Shown: positions 1 through 9,829, numbered from the stretch's first letter. The stretch is 64,000 nucleotides of DNA from Terrisporobacter othiniensis (GCF_000808015.1 NZ_JWHR01000068.1:62001-126000), one strand, 5' to 3'. Notes: generated by a model not told the origin, from the letters alone. Program-made: numbers and translations.

Positions 1-1
1 A

Positions 2-157
2 CTTGCGTTTAAAAATTTGATTCCTGAAGTTGACAAGAAAATCAATATAGAATTAAAATTTATGAAAAAAGAACAGATATTATCTATTTGCATATTAGTT
101 CCGTATATTGTTATTATTATAGGTGGATTCTATGATAGATACATTAACATAGTGTAA
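2..157 (+). CDS. C-terminal end of a membrane protein (5' truncated by window)
   Basis: An open frame enters from the left edge and stops at 155-157. The visible 51 residues end in one hydrophobic segment (ILSICILVPYIVIIIGGF) followed by a short polar tail, so this looks like the last transmembrane helix of a membrane protein. A strong ribosome-binding site (AAGGAGG) begins just downstream for the next reading frame, which suggests an operon. The family cannot be named from this fragment. Two-component relics follow directly, so it could be a transporter permease linked to that system, but this is inference from position only. Confidence 0.4.
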   Translation, partial: LAFKNLIPEVDKKINIELKFMKKEQILSICILVPYIVIIIGGFYDRYINIV

Positions 158-178
158 TGTAAAAGTAAGGAGGAAGTT

Positions 179-412
179 ATGTCAAGTAAAATTCTTGTAG
201 TTGATTTACCTCATATATTTGATAGATTTTATAGAGTTGAAAAATCCAGAAATACATTCCAAGGTGGTTCAGGTTTGGGACTTGCTATTACTAAAAATAT
301 CATAGAAGCTCATGATGGAATTATTTGCGCTACTAGTGATAATGAAAGTACTATTTTTGAAGTTAAAATACCATATATAAATGAAGAGGAACTCTTTAAG
401 TCGATTGAGTAA
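179..412 (+). pseudogene. Deletion-fused two-component relic (response regulator start joined to histidine kinase end)
   Basis: The 77-residue frame opens with MSSKILVVD, the first beta strand of a response-regulator receiver domain. It then passes directly into LPHIFDRFYRVEKSR and SGLGLAITKNIIEAHDG, which are the F and G2 boxes of a histidine kinase ATPase domain. No phospho-acceptor Asp, DNA-binding domain, sensor, dimerisation helix or N box remains. The simplest reading is an in-frame deletion of roughly 1.5-2 kb removing most of an adjacent regulator-kinase gene pair. The remnant keeps a good Shine-Dalgarno (AAGGAGG) and start codon, so it may still be translated, but it should have no signalling activity. 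Confidence 0.75.
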
Positions 413-440
413 TCTTGGCTTAGAGAGTTCTTTATTTTAT
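389..440 (+). terminator. Rho-independent terminator overlapping the relic's 3' end
   Basis: GAACTCTTTAAG at 389-400 pairs with CTTAGAGAGTTC at 419-430 (one G-U pair) and is followed by a T-rich tract. The stem begins inside the last codons of the two-component relic. Confidence 0.65.
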
Positions 441-528
441 TTTGGGTATAAATAATTTATAACTAATTACATAATCTAAGGAAAAGACAAGTTTTGCATA
501 GAGAATATAAATAGAAGGAGGTAGAAAA

Positions 529-2025
529 ATGTCGGAGGGAAAGCAAATAAATAATATAGGTTGGAACTTTCATAACACTTATAAGGATTTACCAAAGCCT
601 TTTTATAGTGAAATAAAGTTAAGTCCTGTGAGAAAACCAGAGCTCATTATTCTTAACGAACCCTTAGCAAAGGCTTTGAATTTAAACGTGGAAGCACTGA
701 AAAGCAAAGAAGGTGTAGAGATTTTAGCAGGAAATAAGAAAGCTGAAGGCGGAGCTTGCATTGCTCAAGCTTATAGTGGTCATCAATTTGGACATTTCAC
801 CATGCTAGGAGATGGAAGAGCAGTTCTAATTGGTGAACAAAAAGTAGATACTGGCATAAACATTACGGGAGAAAGTTATAAAAAGTTTGATATCCAACTA
901 AAAGGAAGTGGAAGAACACCTTATTCTCGTGGAGGGGATGGAAGGGCAGTGCTTGGACCTATGCTTCGTGAGTATATAATAAGCGAAGCCATGTATAATC
1001 TGAAAATACCAACAACTCGTAGTTTGGCAGTGGTGAAAACAGGAGAAAAAGTTTACAGAGAATATGTTAAAGAAGGGGCAATACTTACTAGGGTTGCTTC
1101 CAGTCATCTTAGATTTGGAACTTTTGAATATGCATCCAACTACTTGGGAAAAGAAGAAGTGAAAAAATTGGCTGACTATGCCATAGAGACACATTATCCT
1201 TATGTGAGAAATGATGAAAATAAATATCTGAGTTTTCTAAAAGAGGTAATAAAAGCTCATGCAAGTTTAGTATCTAAATGGTTATGTGTCGGATTTATTC
1301 ATGGTGTTATGAATACGGATAATATGACTATTAGTGGAGAAAGTATAGACTATGGACCATGTGCATTTATGAATACTTATGATCCAGATACTGTATTTAG
1401 CTCTATTGATGTACAGGGAAGATATGCTTATAAAAATCAGCCTAGTATGGCATCTTGGAATATTTGTAGACTTGCAGAAGCATTGCTTCCATTAATAAAC
1501 GAAGATGTTGATGTTGCCATAGATTTGGCACAAAAAGAGATATTTAAGTTTTCTGATTTACATTTTAAATACTGGTTTTCACAAATGAGAAATAAGTTAG
1601 GATTTTTCAATGAAGAGCCTATGGATAAGGCTATAATAGAAGACTTACTAAGTATGATGGAAAAATACAAAGAAGATTATACAAATACTTTTGTATCTTT
1701 AACTTATAGAAAAAACATGAATAGTGGAATGTTTGCAACATCTGAATTTACTAATTGGCATAAAAACTGGCAAGAAAGATTGGAAAGACAAGAAGAATCT
1801 ATAGATGAAGCTTATGAACTTATGAAAAAATCAAATCCAGTAGTTATACCAAGAAATCATAGAGTGGAAGAAGCATTAAAATCAGCAGATAATGGAGATT
1901 TCACAGTTATGGAAAAATTACTTTCTATACTTAGTAATCCTTATGAATACAAAGAAGAGATGGATGAGTACACAGAGTTGGCTGAACCATCAGATTTACC
2001 ATATAGAACTTATTGCGGAACTTAA
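529..2025 (+). CDS. selO: Protein adenylyltransferase SelO (YdiU/UPF0061 family)
   Basis: The 498-residue product has hallmark SelO segments: [10 protein letters not shown] and [11 protein letters not shown] near residues 84-105, then [20 protein letters not shown] around 124-143 and [24 protein letters not shown]. SelO is a pseudokinase-fold enzyme that binds ATP in an inverted orientation and transfers AMP to Ser/Thr/Tyr of target proteins, with roles in redox homeostasis in studied organisms. The length is normal for the family. There is no selenocysteine signature: the last residues, YCGT, contain cysteine. A canonical GAAGGAGG lies before the ATG. It appears monocistronic, between the terminator at 389-440 and the GTG-started gene at 2069. 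Confidence 0.93.
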   Translation: MSEGKQINNIGWNFHNTYKDLPKPFYSEIKLSPVRKPELIILNEPLAKALNLNVEALKSKEGVEILAGNKKAEGGACIAQAYSGHQFGHFTMLGDGRAVLIGEQKVDTGINITGESYKKFDIQLKGSGRTPYSRGGDGRAVLGPMLREYIISEAMYNLKIPTTRSLAVVKTGEKVYREYVKEGAILTRVASSHLRFGTFEYASNYLGKEEVKKLADYAIETHYPYVRNDENKYLSFLKEVIKAHASLVSKWLCVGFIHGVMNTDNMTISGESIDYGPCAFMNTYDPDTVFSSIDVQGRYAYKNQPSMASWNICRLAEALLPLINEDVDVAIDLAQKEIFKFSDLHFKYWFSQMRNKLGFFNEEPMDKAIIEDLLSMMEKYKEDYTNTFVSLTYRKNMNSGMFATSEFTNWHKNWQERLERQEESIDEAYELMKKSNPVVIPRNHRVEEALKSADNGDFTVMEKLLSILSNPYEYKEEMDEYTELAEPSDLPYRTYCGT

Positions 2026-2068
2026 AAATTATAAACTACTAAAGACAAGTTGGAGATGAATAAGATCA

Positions 2069-3076
2069 GTGACAAAAAAGAAAATCACAATAATCATGAC
2101 TATAATAGTTACAATTATATTAACTTATAAAGCTCAATCATCTTATGGATTAATAGACTCAACAACATCACTGATATACAATCAGGAAAGTGTTGTGGGA
2201 GACATAAAGAAATCAAATGCGTACAACACATATTCAGACTTTTTTACAAAAGTTGATTATACACCAAATAAAAACTTTATAATACCAGGACTAAATAGTT
2301 CCATGGTACCGCAGGGAATGTGTGATACAGGAAGCTATATCTTGATATCGGCTTATGACAAGGAAAAGGAAAAAAACTCATGTATTTATGTCATAAACAA
2401 ATCCACAGGAAATCTTGTAAAAACCATATATTTATACGATAGTAAATCTCATGTTGGTGGATTAGCTTATGATGGAAAAAATGTATGGGTAGCAAACGGA
2501 AATCAGTCAACAGTATCAAAGATATTATTAAGTTCAATAACTTATGCAAAAGATGGCGCATTTATACAATGTGATAAATACGAAGTTAAGACAGCAGAAG
2601 GAGGTAATGTTGTAGCATCCTTTGCCACATATTCAAAGGAGATACTATGGGTAGGACAATATAAAAAGAAAGATAACACCTATGTTTATGGATATGATAT
2701 ATCAGAGGTAAACTCTTTAAATTTGGAACTTACAGCAAAGTATAGAATTGAAATACCTGAAAAAATACAAGGAATGGTATTTGATAAATCAAGCAGAGTA
2801 ATATTATCACAGTCTGGTGGTAGAAATAATGATTCAAAAATATATGTATATGATATGCCTAAATATACTGTAAAAGAAAATGTGTATTGTGCTAAATTAT
2901 ATGACCCAATAAAAACGGTAATAGCACCGCCAGCCAGTGAGAATATATTTATTGGAAGTGATAACTTACTATATGTTTTATTTGAGTCAGCTGCTGATTT
3001 TTATAGAAATGGCAGAGATAATAAAGAGGGTGCCAAAACACCAGTAGATCGTGTTTGTCCAATAATTTTAGAATAA
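2069..3076 (+). CDS. Secreted or anchored beta-propeller-like protein
   Basis: The 335-residue frame begins at a GTG. GGAG lies about 13 bases upstream, so the start is not strongly supported. Residues 4-25 form a hydrophobic export signal or anchor. The remainder contains blocks such as GSYILISAYDKEKEKNSCIY, STGNLVKTI, HVGGLAYDGKNVWVANG and EILWVGQY, with aromatic/Gly strands spaced like the blades of a beta-propeller. Such proteins typically act outside the membrane in binding, but no catalytic residue set is recognisable and I do not assign a function. It is convergent with the lysozyme gene at 3101, with a shared hairpin between them. Confidence 0.7.
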   Translation: MTKKKITIIMTIIVTIILTYKAQSSYGLIDSTTSLIYNQESVVGDIKKSNAYNTYSDFFTKVDYTPNKNFIIPGLNSSMVPQGMCDTGSYILISAYDKEKEKNSCIYVINKSTGNLVKTIYLYDSKSHVGGLAYDGKNVWVANGNQSTVSKILLSSITYAKDGAFIQCDKYEVKTAEGGNVVASFATYSKEILWVGQYKKKDNTYVYGYDISEVNSLNLELTAKYRIEIPEKIQGMVFDKSSRVILSQSGGRNNDSKIYVYDMPKYTVKENVYCAKLYDPIKTVIAPPASENIFIGSDNLLYVLFESAADFYRNGRDNKEGAKTPVDRVCPIILE

Positions 3077-3080
3077 AGAA

Positions 3081-3102
3081 AAAGGAGTAGAAATACTCCT
3101 TT
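3081..3102. terminator. Bidirectional terminator between convergent genes
   Basis: AAAGGAGTA (3081-3089) and TACTCCTTT (3094-3102) form a 9 bp stem with a 4-base loop. It is T-rich on the + side and A-rich on the other, so it can serve both converging genes. Confidence 0.7.
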
Positions 3103-4873
3103 ATATTTTTACATATTGCCCCGAAACATATCCTGTAAGACCTTTGTACTTAACTTTATACCATCCGGAAGACAATTTACTAGTAATCTCAATAGTAGTA
3201 TTTTTAGGAATAGTAGCTAAAATACTAGAAGAAGTAGAGGCACTTTTTCTAAGATTAAGATTAGCATTAGTAACACCTTTTTGTGTAGAAGTAGAAGGTT
3301 TATTATTATTGCCATTTAGAGTAACATATTTACTAGAAACATATCCTGTATTGCCTTTGTACTTAATTTTATACCATCCAGAAGTAGATTTATCTATAAT
3401 CTCAATAGTAGTATTTTTAGGAATAGTAGTTATAATACTAGAAGAAGTAGAAGCACTTTTCCTAAAATTAACATTAGCAGTAGTGATACCTTTTTCTGTA
3501 GAAGTAGAAGGTTTATCATTGGTATTCTCATCTGAATTATTACCATTTAAATTAACATATTTGCTAGAAACATAACCAGTAACACCTTTGTACTCAACCT
3601 TATACCATCCAGAAATAGATTTATCTATAATCTCAATAGTAGTATTTTTAGGAATAGTAGTTATAATACTAGAAGAAGTAGAAGCACTGTTCCTAAAGTT
3701 AACATTATCAGTAGTAACGCCTTTTTCTGTAGAAGGGGTACTTGGATTTTCAATATTTGAATTACTACCAAAATTTTTCAAATAAGTGTAATTCAAATCA
3801 ACATATCCACTTATACCAGGTACAGAGCCTTTCTCAGAGTATTGCCACATAGAATATGGCCTTCCAAATGTATTGGTAGATGCGTATTGAGCAACCCATA
3901 AAGTATTGGAATCAATAAGATTATCCGTATAATAAGTACTACTAAAATCTTTATTAGTATATATACCTGTAGCGTATCCTTTAGCTTTTACTGTGTCTAT
4001 AAAAGCATTTGCCATGTTTGTGGCAGAAGTTTTTGTTATAGTAACTCCATTTTCTTTTGCGTATCTTACACTATCGTATTCAAAATCGAAAAACACTGGA
4101 TATGTAATGCTACTTTTATAAGGTGATAGAGTTTCTAAGCATTTTTGTGCTTCTTGAACAGCTTTTTCAGTGCTAGTAGCATAACTAAACCAATATATAC
4201 CTATTTTAAGTCCAGCACTTTTTGCACCTTCAATGTAAGTTTTGAATTTTGGATCTACAGTTGAGGTACCATAACCAGCTCTGATTATTACATAGTCAAC
4301 ACCAGAGTTTTTTACACTTTTCCAATCTATATTTCCATTCCATTTACTTACATCTATACCCTTTTCCACAGGGTTTAACTTTAAATAACTTGAAGATACA
4401 TATCCTTGTTTACCATTAAAATCAACCTTGAACCAAGTACCACTTTTACCTAAAATTTCAATAGTTTCATTAATATTTAAGATTCCGATTACTTTATCTG
4501 AAGTAGACGGTCCACTTCTTACATTTAAAGAGTTCGATGTTACAGTTCCGCTACCGATTGCTTTAGGATTAGATAAATTTATTTTTTTAATAGAAGAAAC
4601 ATTATCACTAAATCTATAAGCTTTAGATGCATTTCCACCCATATTATAAGTACCATATTCTTCGGGATCTGGCTGTTTTTTGTTTAAAGTATTTGATTTA
4701 TAATTATTTGAGTTCGCAGTGACTTTTACATTGTAATTATCATCACTAGCAATAGATATATCACTATCAGAGCTTGAGTTAAGCGACTCTGCATTGGATA
4801 TAGATATTACATTTTGAGATGATATAGCAATGCCTAAAGATACAGCAAAAAAATATTTATCTCTTTTGTTCAT
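3101..4873 (-). CDS. Secreted GH25 muramidase with one N-terminal and three C-terminal SH3b domains
   Basis: The start is placed at 4873 (MNKRDKYFF) because GGGGGAAAT lies just upstream of that ATG; an earlier in-frame ATG at 4909 lacks a site. The 590-residue product has a signal peptide (about 1-30), an SH3b domain (about 110-165: LNVRSGPSTS, GYVSSSYLKL), and a GH25 lysozyme domain (about 170-370: GIDVSKWNG, YVIIRAGYG, and the acidic pair in PVFFDFEYD). Three nearly identical SH3b repeats of about 70 residues follow (FRxSASTSSSI, GYVSSKYV). GH25 enzymes cut the MurNAc-GlcNAc linkage; SH3b modules bind peptidoglycan. The near-identical repeats suggest recent duplication. A paralogue lies at 9853-11118 beyond the Bce module. 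It could be an autolysin or a competition lysozyme. Confidence 0.92.
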   Translation of the reverse strand: MNKRDKYFFAVSLGIAISSQNVISISNAESLNSSSDSDISIASDDNYNVKVTANSNNYKSNTLNKKQPDPEEYGTYNMGGNASKAYRFSDNVSSIKKINLSNPKAIGSGTVTSNSLNVRSGPSTSDKVIGILNINETIEILGKSGTWFKVDFNGKQGYVSSSYLKLNPVEKGIDVSKWNGNIDWKSVKNSGVDYVIIRAGYGTSTVDPKFKTYIEGAKSAGLKIGIYWFSYATSTEKAVQEAQKCLETLSPYKSSITYPVFFDFEYDSVRYAKENGVTITKTSATNMANAFIDTVKAKGYATGIYTNKDFSSTYYTDNLIDSNTLWVAQYASTNTFGRPYSMWQYSEKGSVPGISGYVDLNYTYLKNFGSNSNIENPSTPSTEKGVTTDNVNFRNSASTSSSIITTIPKNTTIEIIDKSISGWYKVEYKGVTGYVSSKYVNLNGNNSDENTNDKPSTSTEKGITTANVNFRKSASTSSSIITTIPKNTTIEIIDKSTSGWYKIKYKGNTGYVSSKYVTLNGNNNKPSTSTQKGVTNANLNLRKSASTSSSILATIPKNTTIEITSKLSSGWYKVKYKGLTGYVSGQYVKI

Positions 4874-5079
4874 AATATTTCCCCCAATCTTATTATCGTT
4901 AATGTGCATCTTTAATACATAAAAATAGAAAATATATATAAATTATACAATAAATGGATAAGAATTTGTCGTATTAATTTATAATATAGTTTATATTTTC
5001 GGAATGATTTAATTAATAGGAATAAAAAGTATTAATTTGATAAAAAAATATAATTTTACTGTCGTGATAATATTTTTTA

Positions 5080-5097
5080 CATTACAAAAACGTAATG
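5080..5097. promoter_or_regulatory. Inverted repeat upstream of the Bce-type transporter (candidate regulator box)
   Basis: CATTAC (5080-5085) and GTAATG (5092-5097) are separated by six bases in the 312-base gap between the divergent lysozyme and ABC genes. BceR-type regulators bind spaced dyads upstream of their transporter operons, so this is a candidate site for the regulator encoded at 8077. That link is inference. Nothing else definite was seen in this gap. Confidence 0.4.
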
Positions 5098-5185
5098 ATA
5101 ATGAAATATACATACATATTTAAAAAAGCAAAAGGTGTTTATAATAAAAAGTAAGTTAGATAAACTGAGGAGGTATATTAGAAGA

Positions 5186-5953
5186 ATGAAAAATATATTA
5201 AGTGTTGAAAAAATAGAAAAATACTATGGAAATAAAGATAATGTAACAAAAGCCATAGATAATATAAGCTTTAAGGTTGATGAAGGAGAATTTGTTGGGA
5301 TAATGGGGCCTAGTGGAAGTGGTAAAACTACTCTTCTTAACTGTATTTCAACAATAGATACTGTTACAACAGGAAACATAATAATAAATGATAAAGATAT
5401 TACAAGATTAAAATCAAAAAAACTAGATAAATTTAGACAAAGTGAGCTAGGATTTATATTCCAAGATTTTAACTTATTAGATACATTAACTGCTTATGAA
5501 AATATAGCATTGGCATTAACTATAAAAGGTGAAAAATCCTCTGAAATAGATGGGAAAATAAAAGAAGTAGCAAAATATTTAGAAATAGAGAAAGTACTAA
5601 ATAAATATCCATATCAAATGTCAGGTGGGCAAAAACAAAGGGTGGCATCTGTTAGAGCCATAGTTACAGATCCATCACTAATACTTGCTGATGAGCCAAC
5701 AGGTGCTCTTGATTCAAAATCAGCAAGATTATTACTTGAAAGATTTGAAAGTCTAAATCAAGATTTAAATGCAACTATACTTATGGTTACTCATGATGCT
5801 TTCACAGCAAGTTATGCTCATAGAATTCTGTTTATTAAAGATGGAAAAATATTCACAGAGTTAGTGAGAGGTAAGAATTCGAGAAAAGAGTTTTTCAATA
5901 GAATAATGGAAGTTATTACTCTAATAGGAGGCGATGACAACAATGTACTCTAA
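5186..5953 (+). CDS. BceA-type ABC transporter ATPase (antimicrobial peptide resistance)
   Basis: The frame can be extended to a GTG at 5135, but GAGGAGG at 5167-5173 precedes the ATG at 5186 (MKNILSVEKIEKYYG), which matches the usual start of this family. The roughly 255-residue ATPase shows Walker A GPSGSGKT, signature MSGGQKQR, Walker B LILADEPTGALDS and switch His VTHD. BceA partners a 10-TM BceB permease to free lipid II-cycle targets from bacitracin- or lantibiotic-like peptides and to activate the cognate kinase. The permease gene overlaps its 3' end, and a matching two-component system lies downstream. The substrate cannot be predicted from the sequence. Confidence 0.9.
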   Translation: MKNILSVEKIEKYYGNKDNVTKAIDNISFKVDEGEFVGIMGPSGSGKTTLLNCISTIDTVTTGNIIINDKDITRLKSKKLDKFRQSELGFIFQDFNLLDTLTAYENIALALTIKGEKSSEIDGKIKEVAKYLEIEKVLNKYPYQMSGGQKQRVASVRAIVTDPSLILADEPTGALDSKSARLLLERFESLNQDLNATILMVTHDAFTASYAHRILFIKDGKIFTELVRGKNSRKEFFNRIMEVITLIGGDDNNVL

Positions 5954-7949
5954 GATAGCGTTTAAAAATGTTAAGAAAAGTTTTAAAGATTACACAATAT
6001 ACTTTTTAACTTTAACACTGGCAGTTTGCATATTTTATAGTTTTAATTCTATAGAATCACAAAAAGCAATGATGGAGATGAATTATTCTAGCTTAGAATA
6101 TGTTGAAGGTCTTTCAACTATAATATCTTACGTATCTGTTTTTGTAGCATTTATTTTAGGAAGCCTTATTCTCTACGCAAATAACTTTTTAATTAAAAAG
6201 AGAAATAAAGAAATGGGTATTTATATGACTCTTGGGATGTCAAAAAATAGAATCTCTAGAATATTAATATTAGAAACATTAATTGTTGGTGTGTTTTCAT
6301 TGATAAGTGGATTGATTTTAGGACTTCTAGTATCTCAAGGATTATCAGTACTTGTTGCAAAATTATTTGACTTTAAAATGTCAGGATATACATTTGCAAT
6401 ATCTACACCAGCTATAGGAAAGACTATTTTATATTTTGGAATAATGTTTATACTTGTTATGATATTTAACTCTTTTGTAATTTCAAAATATAAAATAATA
6501 GACTTACTAACAGCTGCAAGAAAAACAGAAGAAATGAAGTTTAAAAACCCTATAGTATATTTAGTTACATTTATACTATGTGTGATTTCTTTGGCAGTAG
6601 CATATAAATTTGTTTTAGAAGTAGGGCTAGAAGGTATAGACGATCCTAGATTTATGATATCTATAGGACTTGGAATACTTGGAACAGTTTTATTTTTCTT
6701 CTCTTTAACAGGGTTTATTTTATATGTGGTGAAAAAGAATAAAAAAGTTTACTTTAAAGGTTTAAATATATTTATAGTAAAACAAATAAACAGCAAAGTT
6801 AATACAAACTTTATATCTATGTCAGTAATTTGCTTAATGTTATTCTTAACAATAGGAATATTATCTACTGGATTTAGTTTTAAAAATGCTTTGGAATCAG
6901 GATTAGAGCAATCAACACCATATGATGCTAGTGCGTATATGTATATAAGTCCAGAAGATAAAGCAAGAGAAATAGAAAAATCACTTGAGCATATAGGGGT
7001 AAAATTTAATAAGAATGATAAAGTAGCTTACTACAATGAGTATACTGATGGAACAAGAGTACAAGATATTATATCTTTAAAAGATGAGTCAGAGAAGAAT
7101 AATATTGATGCTCAAATTTCATATGTAAAAATCTCAGACTATAATAAGTTAAGAGAAATAAGTAATAAAGAACCAATAGATTTAAAAGAAAATGAAGTAT
7201 TGATAACATCAAACTTCTCAGACCTATTACCATTAATGGAAAAGCATATGAAAAATAATGATACAATAAACCTTGATGGAAAAATATATAATATAAAAAA
7301 TAAAGAAGTGATAGAAGACAACTTAAAAACAGATTATATGCAAAGTAATATCTTAACAGTTATAGTAAGTGATGATTTATGTAAAGATAAAGAGTTGTAT
7401 TCAAGTAATGTAAATGTTAATTTTGTAGGAAATGATAAGGATAAACGAGAAAAAGATTTTAGTGATAAAATATATTCATACAAAACTGAAGATACAGATT
7501 ATGATAAACTAGGATTTGTTATATCAGCTAATAGAAATGAAGTTTATGAAGAAAATAAGGGATTAACGACTATTATATTATTTATAGGAATATATATAGG
7601 AATAGTATTCTTAATAAGTAGTATGGCAGTTCTTGCACTTCAACAATTAAGTGAAGCAAGTGATAGTATAGAAAGATACAAATCATTAAAAAGACTGGGA
7701 GCAAGTACAAAAAGCATAAATAAAACAATTTTTGTACAAACTTTAGCTTACTTCAGTATACCAGTAGCACTAGCTGTAGTTCACTCAGTTGTGGGAATAA
7801 AAGTTGCAAATGAATTTATAGCAATGTTTAGTCAACCAGATATAGGAAGAACATCTCTTATAACAGCAGGAATATTTATGATTGTATATATGATTTATTT
7901 CTATATAACTTATAGTGGATATAAAAATATAGTAAAAAATAATATATAA
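5943..7949 (+). CDS. BceB-type ABC transporter permease with large extracellular domain
   Basis: Of two nearby ATGs, 5943 (MYSKIAFKNVKKSF) is better spaced from GGAGG at 5927-5931 than 5934. The roughly 668-residue protein begins with an FtsX-like TM segment. It has several further TM helices up to about residue 310, then a large hydrophilic region (about 315-535) between helices, and three C-terminal TM helices. That is the BceB/VraG layout, in which the extracellular domain senses the peptide and signals to the kinase. It overlaps the ATPase gene by 11 bases, so translation is probably coupled. A strong terminator follows at 7959-8000. Confidence 0.88.
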   Translation: MYSKIAFKNVKKSFKDYTIYFLTLTLAVCIFYSFNSIESQKAMMEMNYSSLEYVEGLSTIISYVSVFVAFILGSLILYANNFLIKKRNKEMGIYMTLGMSKNRISRILILETLIVGVFSLISGLILGLLVSQGLSVLVAKLFDFKMSGYTFAISTPAIGKTILYFGIMFILVMIFNSFVISKYKIIDLLTAARKTEEMKFKNPIVYLVTFILCVISLAVAYKFVLEVGLEGIDDPRFMISIGLGILGTVLFFFSLTGFILYVVKKNKKVYFKGLNIFIVKQINSKVNTNFISMSVICLMLFLTIGILSTGFSFKNALESGLEQSTPYDASAYMYISPEDKAREIEKSLEHIGVKFNKNDKVAYYNEYTDGTRVQDIISLKDESEKNNIDAQISYVKISDYNKLREISNKEPIDLKENEVLITSNFSDLLPLMEKHMKNNDTINLDGKIYNIKNKEVIEDNLKTDYMQSNILTVIVSDDLCKDKELYSSNVNVNFVGNDKDKREKDFSDKIYSYKTEDTDYDKLGFVISANRNEVYEENKGLTTIILFIGIYIGIVFLISSMAVLALQQLSEASDSIERYKSLKRLGASTKSINKTIFVQTLAYFSIPVALAVVHSVVGIKVANEFIAMFSQPDIGRTSLITAGIFMIVYMIYFYITYSGYKNIVKNNI

Positions 7950-7958
7950 AACAGAAAG

Positions 7959-8000
7959 AATCTATTTAAAGTAGCAAAATCTATTTTAAATAGATTTTTT
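7959..8000 (+). terminator. Terminator after the bceAB-like genes
   Basis: A perfect 12 bp stem (AATCTATTTAAA at 7959-7970 with TTTAAATAGATT at 7985-7996) is followed by a T run. It separates the transporter genes from the regulator genes. Confidence 0.85.
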
Positions 8001-8009
8001 TGGTATAAT
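8001..8009 (+). promoter_or_regulatory. Extended -10 promoter for the two-component genes
   Basis: TGGTATAAT directly follows the terminator and is an extended -10 element. No good -35 is seen because that position is occupied by the terminator arm. It would give the regulator-kinase pair its own transcript. Confidence 0.5.
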
Positions 8010-8076
8010 AAGAGCGATAATAAAGTAAGAGAATATTTATAAAAATAAAACTGAAATAATGGGAGTGATAAAATAG

Positions 8077-8748
8077 ATGGCTAAAATTATAATTATTGAA
8101 GATGATGAAATAATTAGAGAAGAGCTAAAAAACTTTTTAAGTAAATATGGATATGAAATAATAGCACCAACAACTTTTGATAATGTGGTTGGATTTATTT
8201 TAAAGGAAAATGCTAATTTAGTGTTATTAGATATAAATCTTCCAATTTTCGATGGATATTACATATGTAGAGAAGTAAGAAAGCAGTCAGATGTTCCTAT
8301 CATAATTGTCACAAGTAGAGATAGTGATATGGATGAGCTGATGAGTATGAATTTAGGGGCAGATGATTTTGTTACGAAGCCTTATAATACACAAATACTG
8401 CTTGCAAGAATAACAGCATTGCTAAAAAGAAGTGGATCAAGCACAACCACTAGTAGTATTTTAACTTATAAAGATTTTCAGTTAAATTTATCAAATGCAA
8501 CTATTTTATATAAGGAAAGAGAAGTAGAACTAACTAAAAACGAAGTAAAAATACTTTCTTATTTAATAAATCACAAGGGCGAAATAGTATCACGAGAATC
8601 GCTTATGGAGTATTTGTGGAGCACTGATTATTTTGTGGATGACAGTACATTGACTGTAAATGTAACAAGATTGCGTAAAAAGCTAGAAGAAATAGGCATA
8701 GAAAATGTGATAGAAACAAGAAGAGGACTGGGGTATATAATGCCATGA
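8077..8748 (+). CDS. BceR-type OmpR-family response regulator
   Basis: The 223-residue protein has a receiver domain with acidic pocket E8/D9, phospho-acceptor D52 in VLLDINLP, and conserved K101 in FVTKPYN. A C-terminal winged helix (ELTKNEVKILSYL, DDSTLTVNVTRLRKKLE, ETRRGLGYI) follows. It lies after the transporter it probably controls and overlaps the kinase gene by four bases (ATGA). In this family the regulator raises expression of the adjacent transporter when the kinase-transporter complex meets a cell-wall-active peptide. GGGAG lies about 12 bases before the ATG. Confidence 0.9.
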   Translation: MAKIIIIEDDEIIREELKNFLSKYGYEIIAPTTFDNVVGFILKENANLVLLDINLPIFDGYYICREVRKQSDVPIIIVTSRDSDMDELMSMNLGADDFVTKPYNTQILLARITALLKRSGSSTTTSSILTYKDFQLNLSNATILYKEREVELTKNEVKILSYLINHKGEIVSRESLMEYLWSTDYFVDDSTLTVNVTRLRKKLEEIGIENVIETRRGLGYIMP

Positions 8749-9755
8749 AAATAAGTGATTATATAAAAGATAAGGGGCTTTTTATAGCTATAAATTTAAT
8801 GGTTTTTATGGTGATTTCATTTTTTATGTATTCCGCAAATGTGGCTTCAGTTATAATTTTTCTTATATTTTGTGTATGGTTTTTACCACTGCTTATCTAT
8901 ATGTTAATAGAGTATATAACGTTTAGAAAGTATTTTAACACTGTTGAAAATATATTAGAAAATCTAGATAAAAAGTATTTACTTCCTGAAATATTAAAAG
9001 AACCTAATTTTATAGAAGGTGAAGAGATAAATTATATTATCCAAACGTTAAGCAGAGATATGCATGAGAATGTAAAATATTATAAGAACATCCAGGGAGA
9101 ATACAGAGAATATATTGAAATGTGGGTTCATGAAATTAAAACGCCTATTGCATCCACTAAATTATTAATAGAAAACAATACTAATGAAATAACAAGAAAA
9201 ATAGACACACAAATGGATAAAATCGAGAACTTTGTGGAGCAAGTTTTGTACTACTCAAGAAGTGATGAAGTAGGAAAAGATTATATTATAAAGAAGATAG
9301 AATTATCTCAAATTGTGAAATGTGTAGTTAAGAAAAATCAAAGGGACTTTATTGGAAAGAGAATAAGCTTGCAACTAGGAGAGCTTGATGAAGTCATTTA
9401 TAGTGATGCAAAATGGATTGAATTTATACTGAATCAAATAGTGGGAAATGCTATTAAGTATTCAAAAGGTAAAGGAGATAAAATAAAGATTGAGTCAAAA
9501 AAATTGGCAAACTCAGTAATTTTAATAATAGAAGATAATGGTGTGGGAATAATTGAGAGAGATTTAAATAGAGTATTTGAAAAAGGATTTACAGGAGAAA
9601 ACGGCAGAAGATTTGGCAAAAGTACGGGGATAGGTTTGTACTTATGTAAAAAACTATGTAAAAAAATGGGCTTAGGATTAAATATTGAATCAGAAGAAAA
9701 TAAAGGGACAAAAGTTACTGTAATTTTTCCACAAATAGAGAATTTAACATATTAA
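8745..9755 (+). CDS. BceS-type intramembrane-sensing histidine kinase
   Basis: The 336-residue kinase has two closely spaced TM helices (about 12-32 and 34-58) with almost no extracellular loop. That is typical of BceS-like kinases, which cannot bind ligand alone and rely on the BceAB permease. The H box is EMWVHEIKTP with H129; the ATPase domain shows N-box residues (LNQIVGNAIKYS), EDNGVGI, and the G2 box KSTGIGLYLCKKL. Translation is coupled to the regulator through a 4-base overlap. All catalytic motifs look intact. Confidence 0.9.
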   Translation: MKISDYIKDKGLFIAINLMVFMVISFFMYSANVASVIIFLIFCVWFLPLLIYMLIEYITFRKYFNTVENILENLDKKYLLPEILKEPNFIEGEEINYIIQTLSRDMHENVKYYKNIQGEYREYIEMWVHEIKTPIASTKLLIENNTNEITRKIDTQMDKIENFVEQVLYYSRSDEVGKDYIIKKIELSQIVKCVVKKNQRDFIGKRISLQLGELDEVIYSDAKWIEFILNQIVGNAIKYSKGKGDKIKIESKKLANSVILIIEDNGVGIIERDLNRVFEKGFTGENGRRFGKSTGIGLYLCKKLCKKMGLGLNIESEENKGTKVTVIFPQIENLTY

Positions 9756-9792
9756 AAATAGTAGATAACTTTAATATTTTTTATATAACTAT

Positions 9793-9829
9793 AAAAATCT
9801 CAACTAATTTAAAATTGATTGAGATTTTT
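9793..9829. terminator. Bidirectional terminator between kinase and lysozyme genes
   Basis: AAAAATCTCAA (9793-9803) pairs with TTGAGATTTTT (9819-9829). A-rich and T-rich flanks let it serve both convergent genes. Confidence 0.75.

Noticed and set aside
529..2025. Selenoprotein assignment for SelO
   Set aside because: The C-terminal residues are YCGT with ordinary cysteine codons; no in-frame UGA or SECIS-like hairpin.
3144..3785. Plus-strand ORFs across the SH3b repeats of the first lysozyme
   Set aside because: They mirror the minus-strand repeats and have no ribosome-binding site or domain.
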